Below, piece after piece: positions 22,201-34,800 of a stretch of DNA of 64,000 bases. Under the pieces are notes generated by a model that ran no database searches, had not been told where the DNA came from, and saw only the letters and a program-made list of their open reading frames with translations. Source of the DNA: Holacanthus passer. Its lineage: Eukaryota; Chordata; Actinopteri; Pomacanthidae. The stretch covers positions 2,232,001-2,296,000 of the forward strand of contig JAFREQ010000043.1 of NCBI GenBank assembly GCA_025331565.1, given 5' to 3'. The position numbers and the translations under genes are program-made. Every line of letters begins with the position of its first letter. The first letter of the stretch is position 1.

Positions 22201-25200
22201 TATATTATTCCAGAGTTCAGATTGGTGAAACCAAATCCTCAAATCAGCCCTGAATAATTATAATAAAGAAAGTTTGAGACAGAGGCCAAGCTTGGAATAG
22301 TACAGATAATTTGGTGTGTTTTAGAAATCTGGATGTATTTGGTCTACTTTTTAATACAGCCATTGATTTTCATTCATATCAGTATGTGGAGCAGACTTTA
22401 TGGACAATCCATTACAGTGAGCATGTGGTCATCAGTGTTTTAATTACATTATACAACACAGATTATGAGAAAGTTGAGAAGCTGTGTAAAAAATAAATAA
22501 AACGGAATGTAATCATTTTTTAATTTTTTGACATATACTAAATTGAAAACAGTCCAAAGACAATACATTTAATGTTTGACCTCATCAACTTGATTGATTT
22601 TTGTAAATATCTGCTTATTCTGAATTTGATGGCAGCAACATGTTTCAAACAAGTTGGGACAGGAGCAACAAAAGACTGTGAAAGTTGTGGACTGATCCAA
22701 AAACAGCTGTTTGGATCATTCCACAGGTAAACAGGTTCATTGGTAACAGGTGATAGTATCATGATTGAGTATGAAAGGTTCATCCTGGAAAGACTCAGTC
22801 GTTCACAAGCAAGGATGGAGAGAGGTTCACCACTTTATCAAAACATGATTAGATAAAGGAGATTACTACATGGACTCAGGGACACTGTGTTTCCTGTAAA
22901 ACTGTTGTCAGGAAACAGTTTGTTTGCTAATGATTGCATTCTGTGTTTACACGCACATGTATTACACACCTTTGCAATTTAGGAATGGGGATTGTAGTTT
23001 TGAGGTGATGCAGTGCAGATTTAAAAAAATACACTGCACTTAAACTAGCAATGAAGCAATGAAAAAAATGATACAGACTTGATGTTCACTTTCATGAATT
23101 GTGGTTTTCATACTGTAGTGAAAAGAGTGGAAATCAATGGCTGGTTGACAATAGGAAAATTGCATGTAAAAAAAAAAATTTCAAAAGAATCTACACCTAT
23201 ACATTGTATATTTAAAGAGGGTCATCAAAAATAATTAGTAAACATGATTTGTAGTTAAAGTTGCTAAAACTTAAAGTTGCCAAAACTTGCTAGAACAATG
23301 GTTTTGTCCTTTAAACAGCACTTCCCTCATAATATATATAAAAAGCTCCATAGGAAGGCTGTTCCAGACCTGCTGGTCTAATGTATGAAGGTCAGACTGG
23401 GGTTTCTGGGCTTCTTTTCTGCCTGTCATCATTTGAGTTCAGCTAAGAACTGAGTTGTAATGTTGGTTCTTCAACTCATGCAGGTCGATCAAAAACCAAA
23501 GAGGCGCAGGCTGAGTCAACCATCATCCAAGGTGAGCTTCCAATGTTCCTGCTGTGAGTTGATTCTTGGGGGAACAGACACACACACTGTAGATTTTATA
23601 AGCATAAAAACATAAATTATTCTGTACAAGTCTATAATAATTCAAGTTACTATCATCAAGGAGCTGGGAGAAAAGAGAAAGGTATCAGCATTGCTGCAAA
23701 TTGGGCAGGTTATTAAAATCATATATTAATCAATGACATACAAAATGTCAATAGAATAGCTACTGTAGTATGTAACCAAGATCATTTTGTTTGGTTCGGC
23801 TTTTTTTTAATTTATCTGAAATCTTTACTGCAGTGAGCTTCTTGAAAAAATTTGGTCCTACCTAAAAATAGCTTCCTTTCATATCAATGCCTTTGATGCC
23901 GTTTCTCATTTGACATCGCTCAGCTGGTGTGTACATGAATGTTTACAGCAGCATGAATGCCAATGTCAAAATGTCAGTTTCACTGACCATAATACAACGA
24001 CAACATTAAACAGCATGGAGATGAGGAATATGAATATAAATAATAAAACTGTTTTTTGTTTCACTCGATGCAGAGCTGAGCAGAATTGACTTTGTTACAA
24101 CACATATATTCAAATGATAATATAATATATTGCATGCAGCTGTGATGTTAAAGATATTTTGTTGATATATATATATTATTATATATTATTTCGTTATAAC
24201 AGATCAAAACATGTGCGCCCCGTTCACATCAGAGTTTACTATATAAATAAATTGCCAATTTACAGACAAGACAATTCATGTGAGGCTACAGTAGTAACAT
24301 TAGACTCATGGGTGAAAGGGATGTTGGCTGACTATGCCGACTTGGTTCCTTCATGGCACTGAAACGCAGATCAAGAAAGAGGAAGTTTCATTTCAGATAG
24401 ATTTTAGTAGATAAGAGGTCACATTGATGAACCAAAAGAAGAACACAAACCTCGCCAACTTCCTCCAGATCAGTTTGGTGCATTTTTGATAAATTCCCAG
24501 TGCACTAAAAACCAAGTAAGCTGCTGATAGTTGAACCTAAGCTTCATTATGAAAGTCACAGTCATGATAGAAAATCCCCGGAAACTATACTATCAGCTTG
24601 TTTTCCTTGTTCGAGCTCCCTTTCTGATATGCTCAAGGTTAACAAAACCTGTTAACGGGAAACAGCAAAGATGTTGTTGCTGCTTGTTTTGCAGGCCCTG
24701 TCACAGGATCAGAGCCAAGTCTGGCAGAGGTGGCGGGCCTGCCCACCACTCCACCAAGAATCCTACATCTCCATCCCTCCATTCAGTTTATCACCATCCC
24801 AGACACTCAGGGATACCAGGTTGTTCAGACACTGAGGATCTCTCCTCCGGTTATTGGTCTTCCACTTCCCAATACACCTGCTACACCTACTTACATATTT
24901 GGTAAGTAAAGTATTTACACACCTGAGTTACTGCAATCAAGTGCAGTAGCCCTGTGAAAAATGTGAACGTTATAGTGTTCGGGTTTTGTTGACATTGTGT
25001 CCGAGAGGTGTCGACTGTATTGAGGAAATGAAGGCTCGGTAAAGTTAATATGCAGTTTTCATTGCCCTGAAAAGTAGATCTCCAAGCTTCTTCTAAGCTG
25101 TGTAGCCTGGATACAGCTGCCATTAGCAATCACAGACATATACCAAATCCTGTGTTTGAATGCTAAATAATTGATAAAGGTTGTCCACCAGAAACCTACT

Positions 25201-28200
25201 AGAACTACTTTTTTGGACTAAAATTTCAGTCCTAGTCCAGTTGAATCCAATGCTGCCTTTGACTCAATTAAGCATGTGCTGTAGTGCTACTAGATAGATG
25301 GGACTACTTTGTCTCTGTCTGTAATTATGTATGTGGTGGCATAACAACATGACATGTGGAATCACCCAGGGATTAGTAATTGATCCTCTTTTGTTTAAAG
25401 CTCCCACCCCTTCCCCCCGAAAGATTTGAACATTTCTGCCTTTGGCGGCTACTAGTGGTTGTCGCTGACAATCTGGATTTAGGTATTATGCAACTCAGCT
25501 TCCCAGAAGATCTGACATTTCTTGCAAATCCAATTCTACATCCTCAACTCCCTCTAACTATGTTCATGTTTTTATTTCCAGTTTTCTTTTGCATTTTGTT
25601 TCTGTTCATTTAATTTGTGTTTTATTGTGTTAAATGTATGTTAAACTAGCTTTTTATTATTTAATGTCCTCTGTGACTTTGTGCATGACATGTTTTTATA
25701 TATATATATATGTTAACTTTCCTTGCCCCCTATGTGTGTCTGTTTATTGCACATAGTATATTTAACAGTCTATGCTCTAACCCCTTTTTCTAATACAGTT
25801 CCTACTGCTTCACCACCTTCCAAACACCAAATGCCACCCCTCTCCCCAGGTGAGTAAAACACCCTTTAATCTGGCATGTGCATGCATGTGTGTGTGTGCT
25901 GACTCTACATCATGTCCACGTATGCAGAGATCTCATACGCACGGTGTTATATAGTTTATAGTTCCACATTTGCAGTTTTAGTTCTGCCTTTTAAGCAACA
26001 ACATGGTCACCACTCTTGACCGACTGCTGTATAAGCGAAAGCAGGCTTTTAATTTTCATTTTCTTGTGTCTGTAGTGGATGGTGCAGTAGTGCCAGTCCA
26101 AATGAGTTCATCTCCACCAGGATCTCTGTCAGACACCGCCAGCAAAGCCATGTCTCCCTCTTGTGTCTCACCTCTCTCCCCCAACAATGGTGAGTGTCAG
26201 TATATGTGTCATTTCTTTGTCTTTGTGCATAAATTACCCTGTGGAGTTATTGCCCTGTTAAAAATATCATGTCATGTTGGATTTCAGAGATATCTACATG
26301 TAAGGAATCGCCTGTTCCTCAGTCTCCCACCATACATGACATTCCTCGTAAGTTACCACATGCTTTTACTCCTCTCTTCTGCTTCATTCTAAAATCTCCT
26401 GGAAGTACAAATTATGCAATGTGCAGAAGCAGTTTGGTATTCAGTTGTGTTTGTTTTACAGAGGTTGTAAAGGACTACATTCAGGAAGCCAAAGCATGCA
26501 TGAGTCAAACCTGCCAAAAAATGGACTCAGACCTTAGCCTGACCTCTCATTACGTGGAGGTGCAAGTGAATCAGAGAGAGATTTTTTGCTCTGGAAAAAA
26601 CACCAACAAGTCCCTGGACAAAGAGCTAGTTATCATGGGAGATACAGATCGGCAAAAAAGCTTGTTGGAGAGGAGCCAGGTAAGAGTTTGACTTTTATTA
26701 GATAGAAAAACAGTTATCGTCTACCAATGTGCTTTTTGAACATAGCTAAATTTAATATTATAAAGGTGAATATTTTTGATTTCTTTATATGACTAGTGAA
26801 ATCACTGGCTGCAACTAATTGGTACCTGTATGTTTATTTTTCTCCAATCAGATCTTCGAAGGCCTAAATGGAGACAAACCCAAACGCTACATATTGCTAC
26901 TTGGCAATGCTAGCATGGGAAAAACTACGTTGATCAGGAAGCTGTGTTTTGACTGGTCCAAAGACTGCATCCCACAGTTTGACTTTGTCTTCTTACTAGA
27001 CGGCAAAGCACTCACTTTAACGGAGTCGACCTTTAGCCTTCAGACCCTCCTACTAAACCTCTCCTCCTTTGCCCCTCCCTGCTTGGACCCAGAGGCAGTT
27101 TACGCTCAAATCCTTGCAGCTCCTAAGCGTGTGCTCATCATTTTTGATGGGTTTAATGAGTTGCGAGACTATGAAACTCTACTGCAGACTCAAGAAAAAG
27201 ACTTGATAACATCATTTCGGAGGGAAAGCAAAGCGCAGACATACACAGTAAGACAGTTATACTCTGCCATCCTTCAGAGAGTTCTCCTTCCAGGCTGCAC
27301 TCTCCTACTCTCTACCCGACCAAGAGGCACTGCCAGCCAGCTACTCCGGCGGACGGACAGTTTTTTGGAAGTGTGTGGCTTCAGCCCCACAGACGTGGAG
27401 ACATATATGTCCCAGTACTTCACTGATCCTACCCTCAGAGCATCTGCTTTGGACTGCTTCAAAAACTGCAGCTACCTACATCTCCTTTGCTGGAACCCAG
27501 GACTATGTCGGTTGGCCTGCTTGGTTTTAGAACAGGCCAAAAGTTCAGAGGTCCTACCGAGAACTTTAACTGGGCTCTGCCATCAAGTGCTGCAACTGAA
27601 AATGGAAATGGACCATAAGACCACACAGTCACAGTCTGAACCTCAAACACAAATATCTGTGCAGTCTGTAGAAGAAACCACACAAATCTCAGGTAGCTCT
27701 CAAGTGAAGAGGTGTCACAAAAATGCTCGGGCGAAGAGCACCCAAAGATCAAGGAGGGCAAAGAAACACGAGAAAGAAGAAAAGGATGAGGAGGAGGAGA
27801 AGAGTGTTGGCGGGGAAGCAGATAGAAAAGAGGAGAGAGAGTTGCTGTCCCAGCTGAGTTCTTTGGCTTGGGAGGGGGTCAAAGCTAACTCCTCCATCCT
27901 CCCCACAGGACGGACCATATCTGCCAAACTCAGGGCATTTGGCCAAAGGACAGGGCTCCTCTACTCTTACCACCTGAGGACGCGGCAGGTTTTCTCAAGT
28001 GGTGAAAGAAAGGGGGATGGAAGAGAGGACAGAGAAAAAATGGGAAGAGACGAGGAAGGAGAAATAACTGGTCAGACGGACATTGAAAACACTGATGCCT
28101 GTGAGGACCAACTCCTGCTGTGGGCCAACCCTTTCCTTCAGAGTTACCTGGCAGGCATCCATTTGTCTCTTTCAAGGTAAAAGTCTCTTGATTTATCACA

Positions 28201-30564
28201 AGAAAATAGTCTTCTTCTGTGTTTCCATCAGAATAACATGGATTAAAAGATTGATAGAGTTAATTGAAGACCTTGTTAAAATTAAAGAGTGAATAAACAT
28301 GTCCCTTTTCCACTCCTAGCCTCTTTTCTCTCTCACTGGATTTCCTTGACTCTTCTTCATTTTCTGTGTTCCCAGGACTGTATCAGACCGCACCTTCCTC
28401 CAGACCCTTCCTTTCCAGTCAGGCCCGAAGGGACGCCGGCGCCCTCAAAGGGAGGAGCTTGAGCTCACTCAGCGATTTGCAGTTGGGCTTCTGTTCCACA
28501 AGAGGACAGAGCTGCAGGGGCTTCACTCGTACACAGAGACCGCCTTTAGAGATATGGTGGCCGGCAAGCAGGCTTTAGTTGTAAAACACCTTGAAGGTCT
28601 TTCACATGGTGACCTGAGCCCTGCCCAGGTCCTGGAGGCTTCTCACTATGTTTATGAGGCATGTTCCACGAATGGTGATGGGAGCAGAAACAGTGGAAGC
28701 AACCAATTAGTTGCTCACCTGGCGGCGAATCTTCCAGAAGTCCTTACATTTCGTGGAGTTCCACTTAACCCGTCTGATGTGTTCACTGTCCAGAACGTTC
28801 TCAAAAGAGGTAGAACTGAAGGTAGAAGTTTCTGTTTGGATCTGGAGGATTCTGGGATACAGATCTCTGGACTAAGAGCTCTGGTGGGACTCAACAACAT
28901 CAACACATACAGGTACAGGATACAATCCACATCTCAACAAGCTGTTTGGCGTGAATTGAATTTTTTAACCCCTTTGCCAAAATAGCTGTTGTCCAGTCAT
29001 AGCCCAGCAACCCTAATAAGGGTAGAACAATAGAACACTGTGCTGTTGTTTCCTGAATAGATAAACTGTGTATTTATCTGCTTTAACATAATAAGATAAG
29101 ATATACCTTTATTTGTCCCACAGTGGGGAAATTTACAAAATCATTTCTAGGTTCCGATAACTAGGTTACTGCAGTAGGAAACATATTACCTTTAAGACCA
29201 GAGAGCACATAAATAATCAACAACATTAGTTTGTGAGGTTATAGATAAAAGCACCATTCATGACTAGCACATATGGACTAATGGTAGCAGCTCTGTTCAG
29301 TTCTGTTTTTTGATTTGGGGAAGTCTACACTCCAGCAAGCCCAGCCAATGTTAGTGTTTCCAAACACGTTGGTTAGTCCTCACCCTAAAAGCCATTACTG
29401 TTGAATCATTGAAAGTGAAAACACACCTAATTTACATGTGTTAGCAGGGCACATTGTTTCGAAAATTAAGAATTTCAAGTGGTAATTCATCCACTGTTAG
29501 TAGTAACTTTGCACGTGCATACGTTGCCATGATTTGCTCAAAAAGAACTCTGCATTTTATGGATATTTTTCCTTCGTCGTGTCCGATGACATACCACTAA
29601 TTAGAAATGTCAACCCTTGGGTGTCTTCTAGGGCATGCATTGCTGATGTCATCACCTTATGGGAGCAGCTGGAGCAGAGCGGTGAAGAAGAGCTCCGACA
29701 AGGTGCGGTGTCCAAATTCAAGATCCACCCCTTGAAAGCCACACAGGTGTGTCACATAGAGCACCTGGCAAAGCTGGTGAACATACATACGCACAAGAGG
29801 CTGTCGGACAGGTAATGCACCACGCAGATACACTCAGTTATACTATGCAACATACAGACTATATGTGCCTAGTTGCTGATGCGTCTGTTGTGTTTACTTG
29901 TAGTTCCAGCCAATCAGATTCCATCTTGGCAGAGGGAGTCCCAGCTGTCCAAGAGCTGCACAAGCTGGAGTTTGAGTGAGTGGCTCTGACATTTTACTTT
30001 CCGAATTGATGATGATGACGATGACAATGATGATGACCGTGATGACATTGCCTTTCCCTCTAGGCTCGGCCCAAAGAATGGTCCTCTGGCTCTTCCCAAG
30101 CTATGGGAGCTCCTGCCTGGTCTACATAACCTGCAGCACTTAGAGTAAATATACACATGGATACCTCTAGTTCTCTCTCTGTACATCAGTCTCTCTGTGT
30201 TTACGCTTTGTTTCTAGTGTTTGACAGTTGCTCTCTCTCTCCTTCAGTCTAGAGAACAGTAAGATCGGGGACAAAGGAGCAGAGAAACTGGCTGATGCTC
30301 TGGTCTCACTCTGCTCCCTGGAGGTGCTCAAGTGAGTATAACATGTTTCTTTCTCACCCTAACCTCTTCCCAGGCCGGGATGAGGTTTGAACTCACAATA
30401 CAAAGTAAATCACATCATCTAGTTTTTAATATGATATATAAAGTCTTTGCTCTGTCCTTCTGGTTTCTAGTCTCTCACAGAATTGTATAGGAGACCAGGG
30501 GGTGAAGAGACTGGCAACCACAGTGAGGGATCTGCCCAAACTGCACTGTTTAAGGTACATAATG

Positions 30565-30604
<40 letters not shown>

Positions 30605-31119
30605 GCTACACAATAACACCCACAACAACACCCAAAATGTCACATATTTTCACTTCCCCCTCGCTCTCTTTGGTTTTCCAGCCTTTACAGTAACGTGATT
30701 TCTGATGAAGGGGCAGAGAGTTTAGCAGCTGTCCTGCCACACATGGCCTCCCTCACCAACCTGGAGTAAGTCTCATATCTGACTCGATAAGTATCCCGGG
30801 CAGAAATATGTTGTAGAGGAACAGAGCAACTGTTTGTAATAACTGATATTTATTAATTAATAGACAATGTAACCAGTGAAATATGATCAGATACAAGTAA
30901 ATATGATCAGATGATCTATTGGTGTGTTGTCACTAATATGTTCGATTTGTTACTATCAGTAAATATAGTACACATTGAGGACACGTCTAAAGTGTTTCGG
31001 TTGTGTTTGACAGCATCAAGTACAACAAGCTAACAGATGTCGGAGCACAGAGTCTGGGAGTCAGTCTGAGAAACTGTAAAAAAATGAGGACCTTGAGGTG
31101 AGAAAACCTTGTTTGCATC

Positions 31120-31164
<45 letters not shown>

Positions 31165-31388
31165 ATGTGATCATCATCATATCCTGTCATCCTTTTTGTC
31201 AGGCAAAGTGTTAAATTTTCCCCCAGCCATAACTAAAGTAGTGTTACGTAACTTCCTCCCTCATTGTATCATATTTCTCACCTCACTTTTTTTTCATCTC
31301 ATGTCATCACAGGATGTGGAACCAGTGTATTCCATACGGAGTGTTTGAGAGACTTCAGCAGCAGGACAGCCGGATCTTTTGGCATTAG
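18310..31388 (+). CDS. ciita: CIITA, MHC class II transactivator
   Basis: NLR-family nuclear coactivator that docks on the RFX/CREB/NF-Y enhanceosome of MHC class II promoters. Exons: 18310-18369 (ATG 18318), 20433-20477, 20580-20636, 21691-21807, 21986-22051, 23484-23531, 24695-24901, 25799-25849, 26076-26189, 26288-26347, 26462-26679, 26852-28176, 28376-28912, 29632-29811, 29904-29975, 30064-30144, 30248-30331, 30471-30554, 30682-30765, 31014-31097, 31313-31388 (TAG). The sum from ATG is 3642 nt, 1213 residues against 1130 in human, with every phase matching. Order: acidic activation region (residues 1-55, with FGDPWWNCEDELN); basic clusters NRRKRPR and RPKRQR (possible nuclear signals); Pro/Ser/Thr-rich region; NACHT in the large exon with Walker A GNASMGKT (26903-26926), Walker B IIFDGFNE and sensor STRPRG; a charged insert; then leucine-rich repeats in 81-84 nt exons. 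The C-terminus QQQDSRIFWH matches the family ending. The eight bases before the ATG keep the frame open, which matters for upstream CARD splicing. Confidence 0.97.
18895..19830 (+). mobile_element. degraded 3' end of a non-LTR retrotransposon (L2/CR1/Rex1-like)
   Basis: An open frame to 19224 carries the C-terminal end of a LINE reverse transcriptase: SHPLRNEL, GSSFSQ, PPRCRTERFRCSF and VPTATRLYN. The preceding block (18898-18990) reads better in another frame (SFYQSVVASALFFAVVCW), so a frameshift has broken it. The 3' end is 'cccctatgggggatcaataa' and 'tcttatctta'. It lies in the first CIITA intron, 5' truncated, with a second repeat nested at 19225-19545. Confidence 0.75.
19225..19545. repeat. 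nested CA-flanked repeat with telomere-like units
   Basis: (CA)n at 19231-19265 and at 19520-19540 bracket 'acttacattcatttcctgga', a run of CCTAACCC / CCTGACCTTAA units (19321-19392), and 'ttgaggacaccactttttgt'. It interrupts the LINE 3' UTR, so it is the younger insertion or expansion. The reverse-orientation fragment at 9838-9935 is related. Confidence 0.6.
20930..21185. mobile_element. relic of the 2912-3435 element, inverted
   Basis: Shared with the reverse complement of about 3000-3290: 'tatttctaggtcagcaatca', 'gatttccttgagtt', 'aaatatggctgtgcctcaa' and 'gaaacatggcatcagaatg'. No terminal inverted repeats remain. It lies in a CIITA intron. Confidence 0.7.
22485..22865 (+). mobile_element. 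non-autonomous repeat (family A, copy 2)
   Basis: Carries 'acatatactaaattgaaaac', 'ttgatggcagcaacatgttt', 'aagttgggacaggagcaac' and 'gactgtgaaagttgtgga'; the last two recur almost unchanged at 54945-54975. This copy extends furthest 3' ('ccaaaaacagctgtttggat'). In a CIITA intron. Confidence 0.65.
29088..29140 (-). mobile_element. LINE 3'-tail remnant, reverse orientation
   Basis: 'taagataagatatacctttatt' followed by 'tgtcccacagtggggaaat' is the reverse complement of the fish LINE 3' end seen at 19790-19830. In the CIITA intron before exon 29632. Confidence 0.55.
30571..30598. repeat. (CA)n microsatellite near a CIITA donor
   Basis: Starts 16 bp after the donor of exon 30471-30554. The acceptor of this intron (tggttttccag) is ordinary. 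Confidence 0.95.
31122..31162. repeat. (TG)n microsatellite
   Basis: Lies 25 bp after the donor of CIITA exon 31014-31097, in the last intron. Confidence 0.95.
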
Positions 31389-31836
31389 AACAAACCTCTT
31401 AACTACAAGGCTGTGAGCTTTTTTTAAAAATCATGCATCTGATGCGTACGTGTTTACACTACATATTTTCTAAAGCATGTATGCTTGAGAAAACAGGTAC
31501 AAAGTGAGTGAGTACACTAAAATGAAACAAGCAAAAAAAATTCTGCTGCTTTACTCAACAGTTCAACTTGCCAGATTCCACTCGGTGGATTAAGAAAACA
31601 ATAAATCCATCACCAGCTCGCAGCACTGCATGTGTATGGGTGTGGGGTTATGCTTGGTACAGATCCAAGAAGCACATTTGCACTATGATATCTTTCATGA
31701 TGTTGGCCATGTTTGTCACTATTTGCCATTTGGAGACTTTTCCCTCACATATGTTCATTTTTTTGTGTTGTGTTTTCTATTTTTCCTGTGGCTGTAAACT
31801 ATAGATTGCGTAACAATCACCTGGCACTTTAATGTA

Positions 31837-31842
31837 AATAAA
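31837..31842 (+). terminator. CIITA polyadenylation signal AATAAA
   Basis: AATAAA 449 bp after the CIITA stop, followed within 30 bp by GT-rich sequence (tgtttcgtgttttcac). This gives a 3' UTR of about 470 bp. Confidence 0.7.
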
Positions 31843-31859
31843 ATGTTTCGTGTTTTCAC

Positions 31860-34800
31860 CTGGTGCACGTTTGTTCCTGTCTTCATTTCACGTGTTTACT
31901 GAATTGAGTGGTTTATTAACAACTTCTTTTCACTTCCTTCGCAACAGGTTTCTGTTCTCTATTTCACTGCAAACTGACCTTTAACAGTGTCGTGTCTGTT
32001 CTCGGTGTCTGTAAGTCCGTATAGGTTTTTTTTATATTACTTTATTTGCTTAAGCTGTATTTTTTCAGTCAATATGTTGACTGAACAGAGCGAGGGCAGA
32101 CTTCCTCTAATTTTGACGTCATGGTAAAATGGGGGGAGGTTGGGGGTCTGTTGTACTGATAACATAATTCTTTGAAATTTCCAAGTGGTGACTCTGATGT
32201 CTCTTGAGAGTTTTGTTACCCATGACGAGGTTGGAAACTACATTTTTAGCAGGAACCTTGTGTTACGAACTGGAGGGCATTGCATTATGGGAAAAATGAA
32301 GGAACCAATGTTTTGTGGGTTTGACTTAAAATCAGGATATCTGATGCTCTGATGCTCTGACTCTTTCTAATCTGTCTTGTGAAGCTTCTTCAGTTCTGAC
32401 TGACTGACAGAATAACCATAGAATAACCACCAGACCTCCTGTCAGTGCAAAACGGAAATGGTTTCAGTTTGACCATCAGGCTCATTTGAGGCATGTTTGA
32501 TTTCAATTTGATGCTGCTGAAAGTTTCATTTTTGCATTTTGTGCATCATGGATGGGAAACACTTGCTGATTCTAGATTTCTTTTTTTTCTTTTTTTTATC
32601 ATGGCTGTGTAATTAATTTTAGAAGGAAGAAAACAAGCAGCAATTTCTTTGTAGACTTGTGCTAGAGGGGCTCAATCCAGTCTTCATTTTAAGCACTTCC
32701 CTTATTTGTATGAACGAAAGCAAATACAACCGCAGTGTTGGGTTGATGTGCAAATAGACCAAGCAGTGATTGAACCTCCATAAATAGAAAGGGAATTTTT
32801 TAATTCAAATTTTTCTGTGTTTTCCTACATGTGAAATAGTATCGTGTGTGTGTGTATTGTGGTATACTTCGTGGCTGTATCACAACAACCCCAAATATCA
32901 CTGGTAATAGGGATTCATTTCTTAACCCTTTACCCAGTCAGAAACAGCACACATCAGGTGGTGCCAGTTGTCAATCATAGACATCTGACTGAGTATATTC
33001 CTGGCATACTCTGCAGATTCTAAATAAATCTGAAGACCGTGATGCTGCTGTCTAATCAGTTAAGGATTTTCTTATAGCACCAGCGGCATCAAAGCGTTCC
33101 AACAAACTGCTGCTGTTGTTGTCTGGTGCACTGACTCGCTCTTGTGGACAAAATGTAAAGTTACACCAAAAGAGCAAACGCTCACAAGTGAACAGTTTGA
33201 GATGAACATGTCCACTTTAAGGAACAACTTTTCTGTTGCTCCGATTCAGTTACTGCATGATCAATGAACAGCTAAAATAACAGTCGAAGTAAGAGACAAA
33301 AAAAGCTGGCATTCGCTCAAAGTTTATTAAATACACATTGGAAAATAAAACTCTGTTACGATCCATAGCTTATTAGAGCATGTGCATGTCTGCAAAGAAG
33401 TACTACATGTGGAGGGATTGACACAAGCGCTGGGTAAAGGCTGTATGTTGATGATGAGGAGACATCCAACAACCCGAGCAGAGGCTCTCATCCATCACAG
33501 TCCTCATGAAGTCACACGGGTTTCCACTTGACTAAGATGCTGTGGGCAGGGTTGATCAGAACCTGACCAGCACAGTGTGAAACTAGGATCCTCCCCATTT
33601 GACCGCTTCACTTGCCACTGATTTTTAGAATATGGAGAGCAACTTTAATATCCAATATAGAATTACCCAGCTCGTCACACTGACATTGACCTTCAGTTAA
33701 ATATCAGCCTGTTAATGTTGTCCACCTTCAGCATGACGATTACATCCTTTCTTGAATACATATCAATGACTCACTGTTCTCCGACAGTAAGCCCTCGTCA
33801 GATATTGATTCTTTTTGATTGAATTCCATACAAACATGTCACACAATATTTAATGAACAGTAGCATCCTGAGCTTTAGTGCCACATGATCTGAATTTCAG
33901 GTGGATTTTTATCCTGCCAAAAATAGAATTCTTATGGACACACTGATCTTTACAAACACATAAACAATCCAATCAAAACATTGTAAATGCCACCACAAAA
34001 TGTTGCTCACTGGCGGCCTTAATCCAAAAAAAGAGGAATTTGGTTATCAGACATCATTAAGTAATCCTGGTTGAACTCTTTGAAGAACAGTCATCAAAAC
34101 AATAACAATAATTTCTTACATCCCTGTTCTTGAATTGCAGCACTGTTTTTTTTCATTACACAATGTGGCTGTGGAGACTTGTCTGGCTACATTTAATGTA
34201 CCATTTGAGCTGAGTCGTCAAAGTGATGGTGAAATATCATCTAGGTGAAAGGTTGTCTAGCTGACTGTAATGTTCAACACACTGACAGTGAGGCAATGAA
34301 ATTCTGGAAAGAAGCTTGTTTAGTGTATGAAACATGCATGTGCAAATATTTTGAAATGGTTCTTGTCTCGACTGCTTCAGTTATTTGGTGGACAACAACC
34401 ACACTGTGATGATTATTATGCACAGTTTGCTTATTCTAGTAGACAGTTCTGGACTGCATCTATCAGAAAATATTGGTTCCTCTGTTTTGCTTCCAAAAAT
34501 CAACTTCACACACAGTACATGTATGTACAGTACTTTCAAGGCTTACAAATAGAGTAAATAACATAAACTCTCCCTTAACAAACGTCACTGACATGATGCG
34601 GTTTTCATCCACAACCAAAGTCAACAGATGGACGGAACGATTACCTGATTCTGTGCATGATCTCATTCATATAAATACTGAATTGCTCCATTGCTTGAAT
34701 CCAGTTTATTATTGCTGCCAAGAATAAACATTTTATGAACTGAATTCTAAATTCATAACAAAGTCAACTGAAGAAAGTGCGATAAAACAGGACCAGGACA

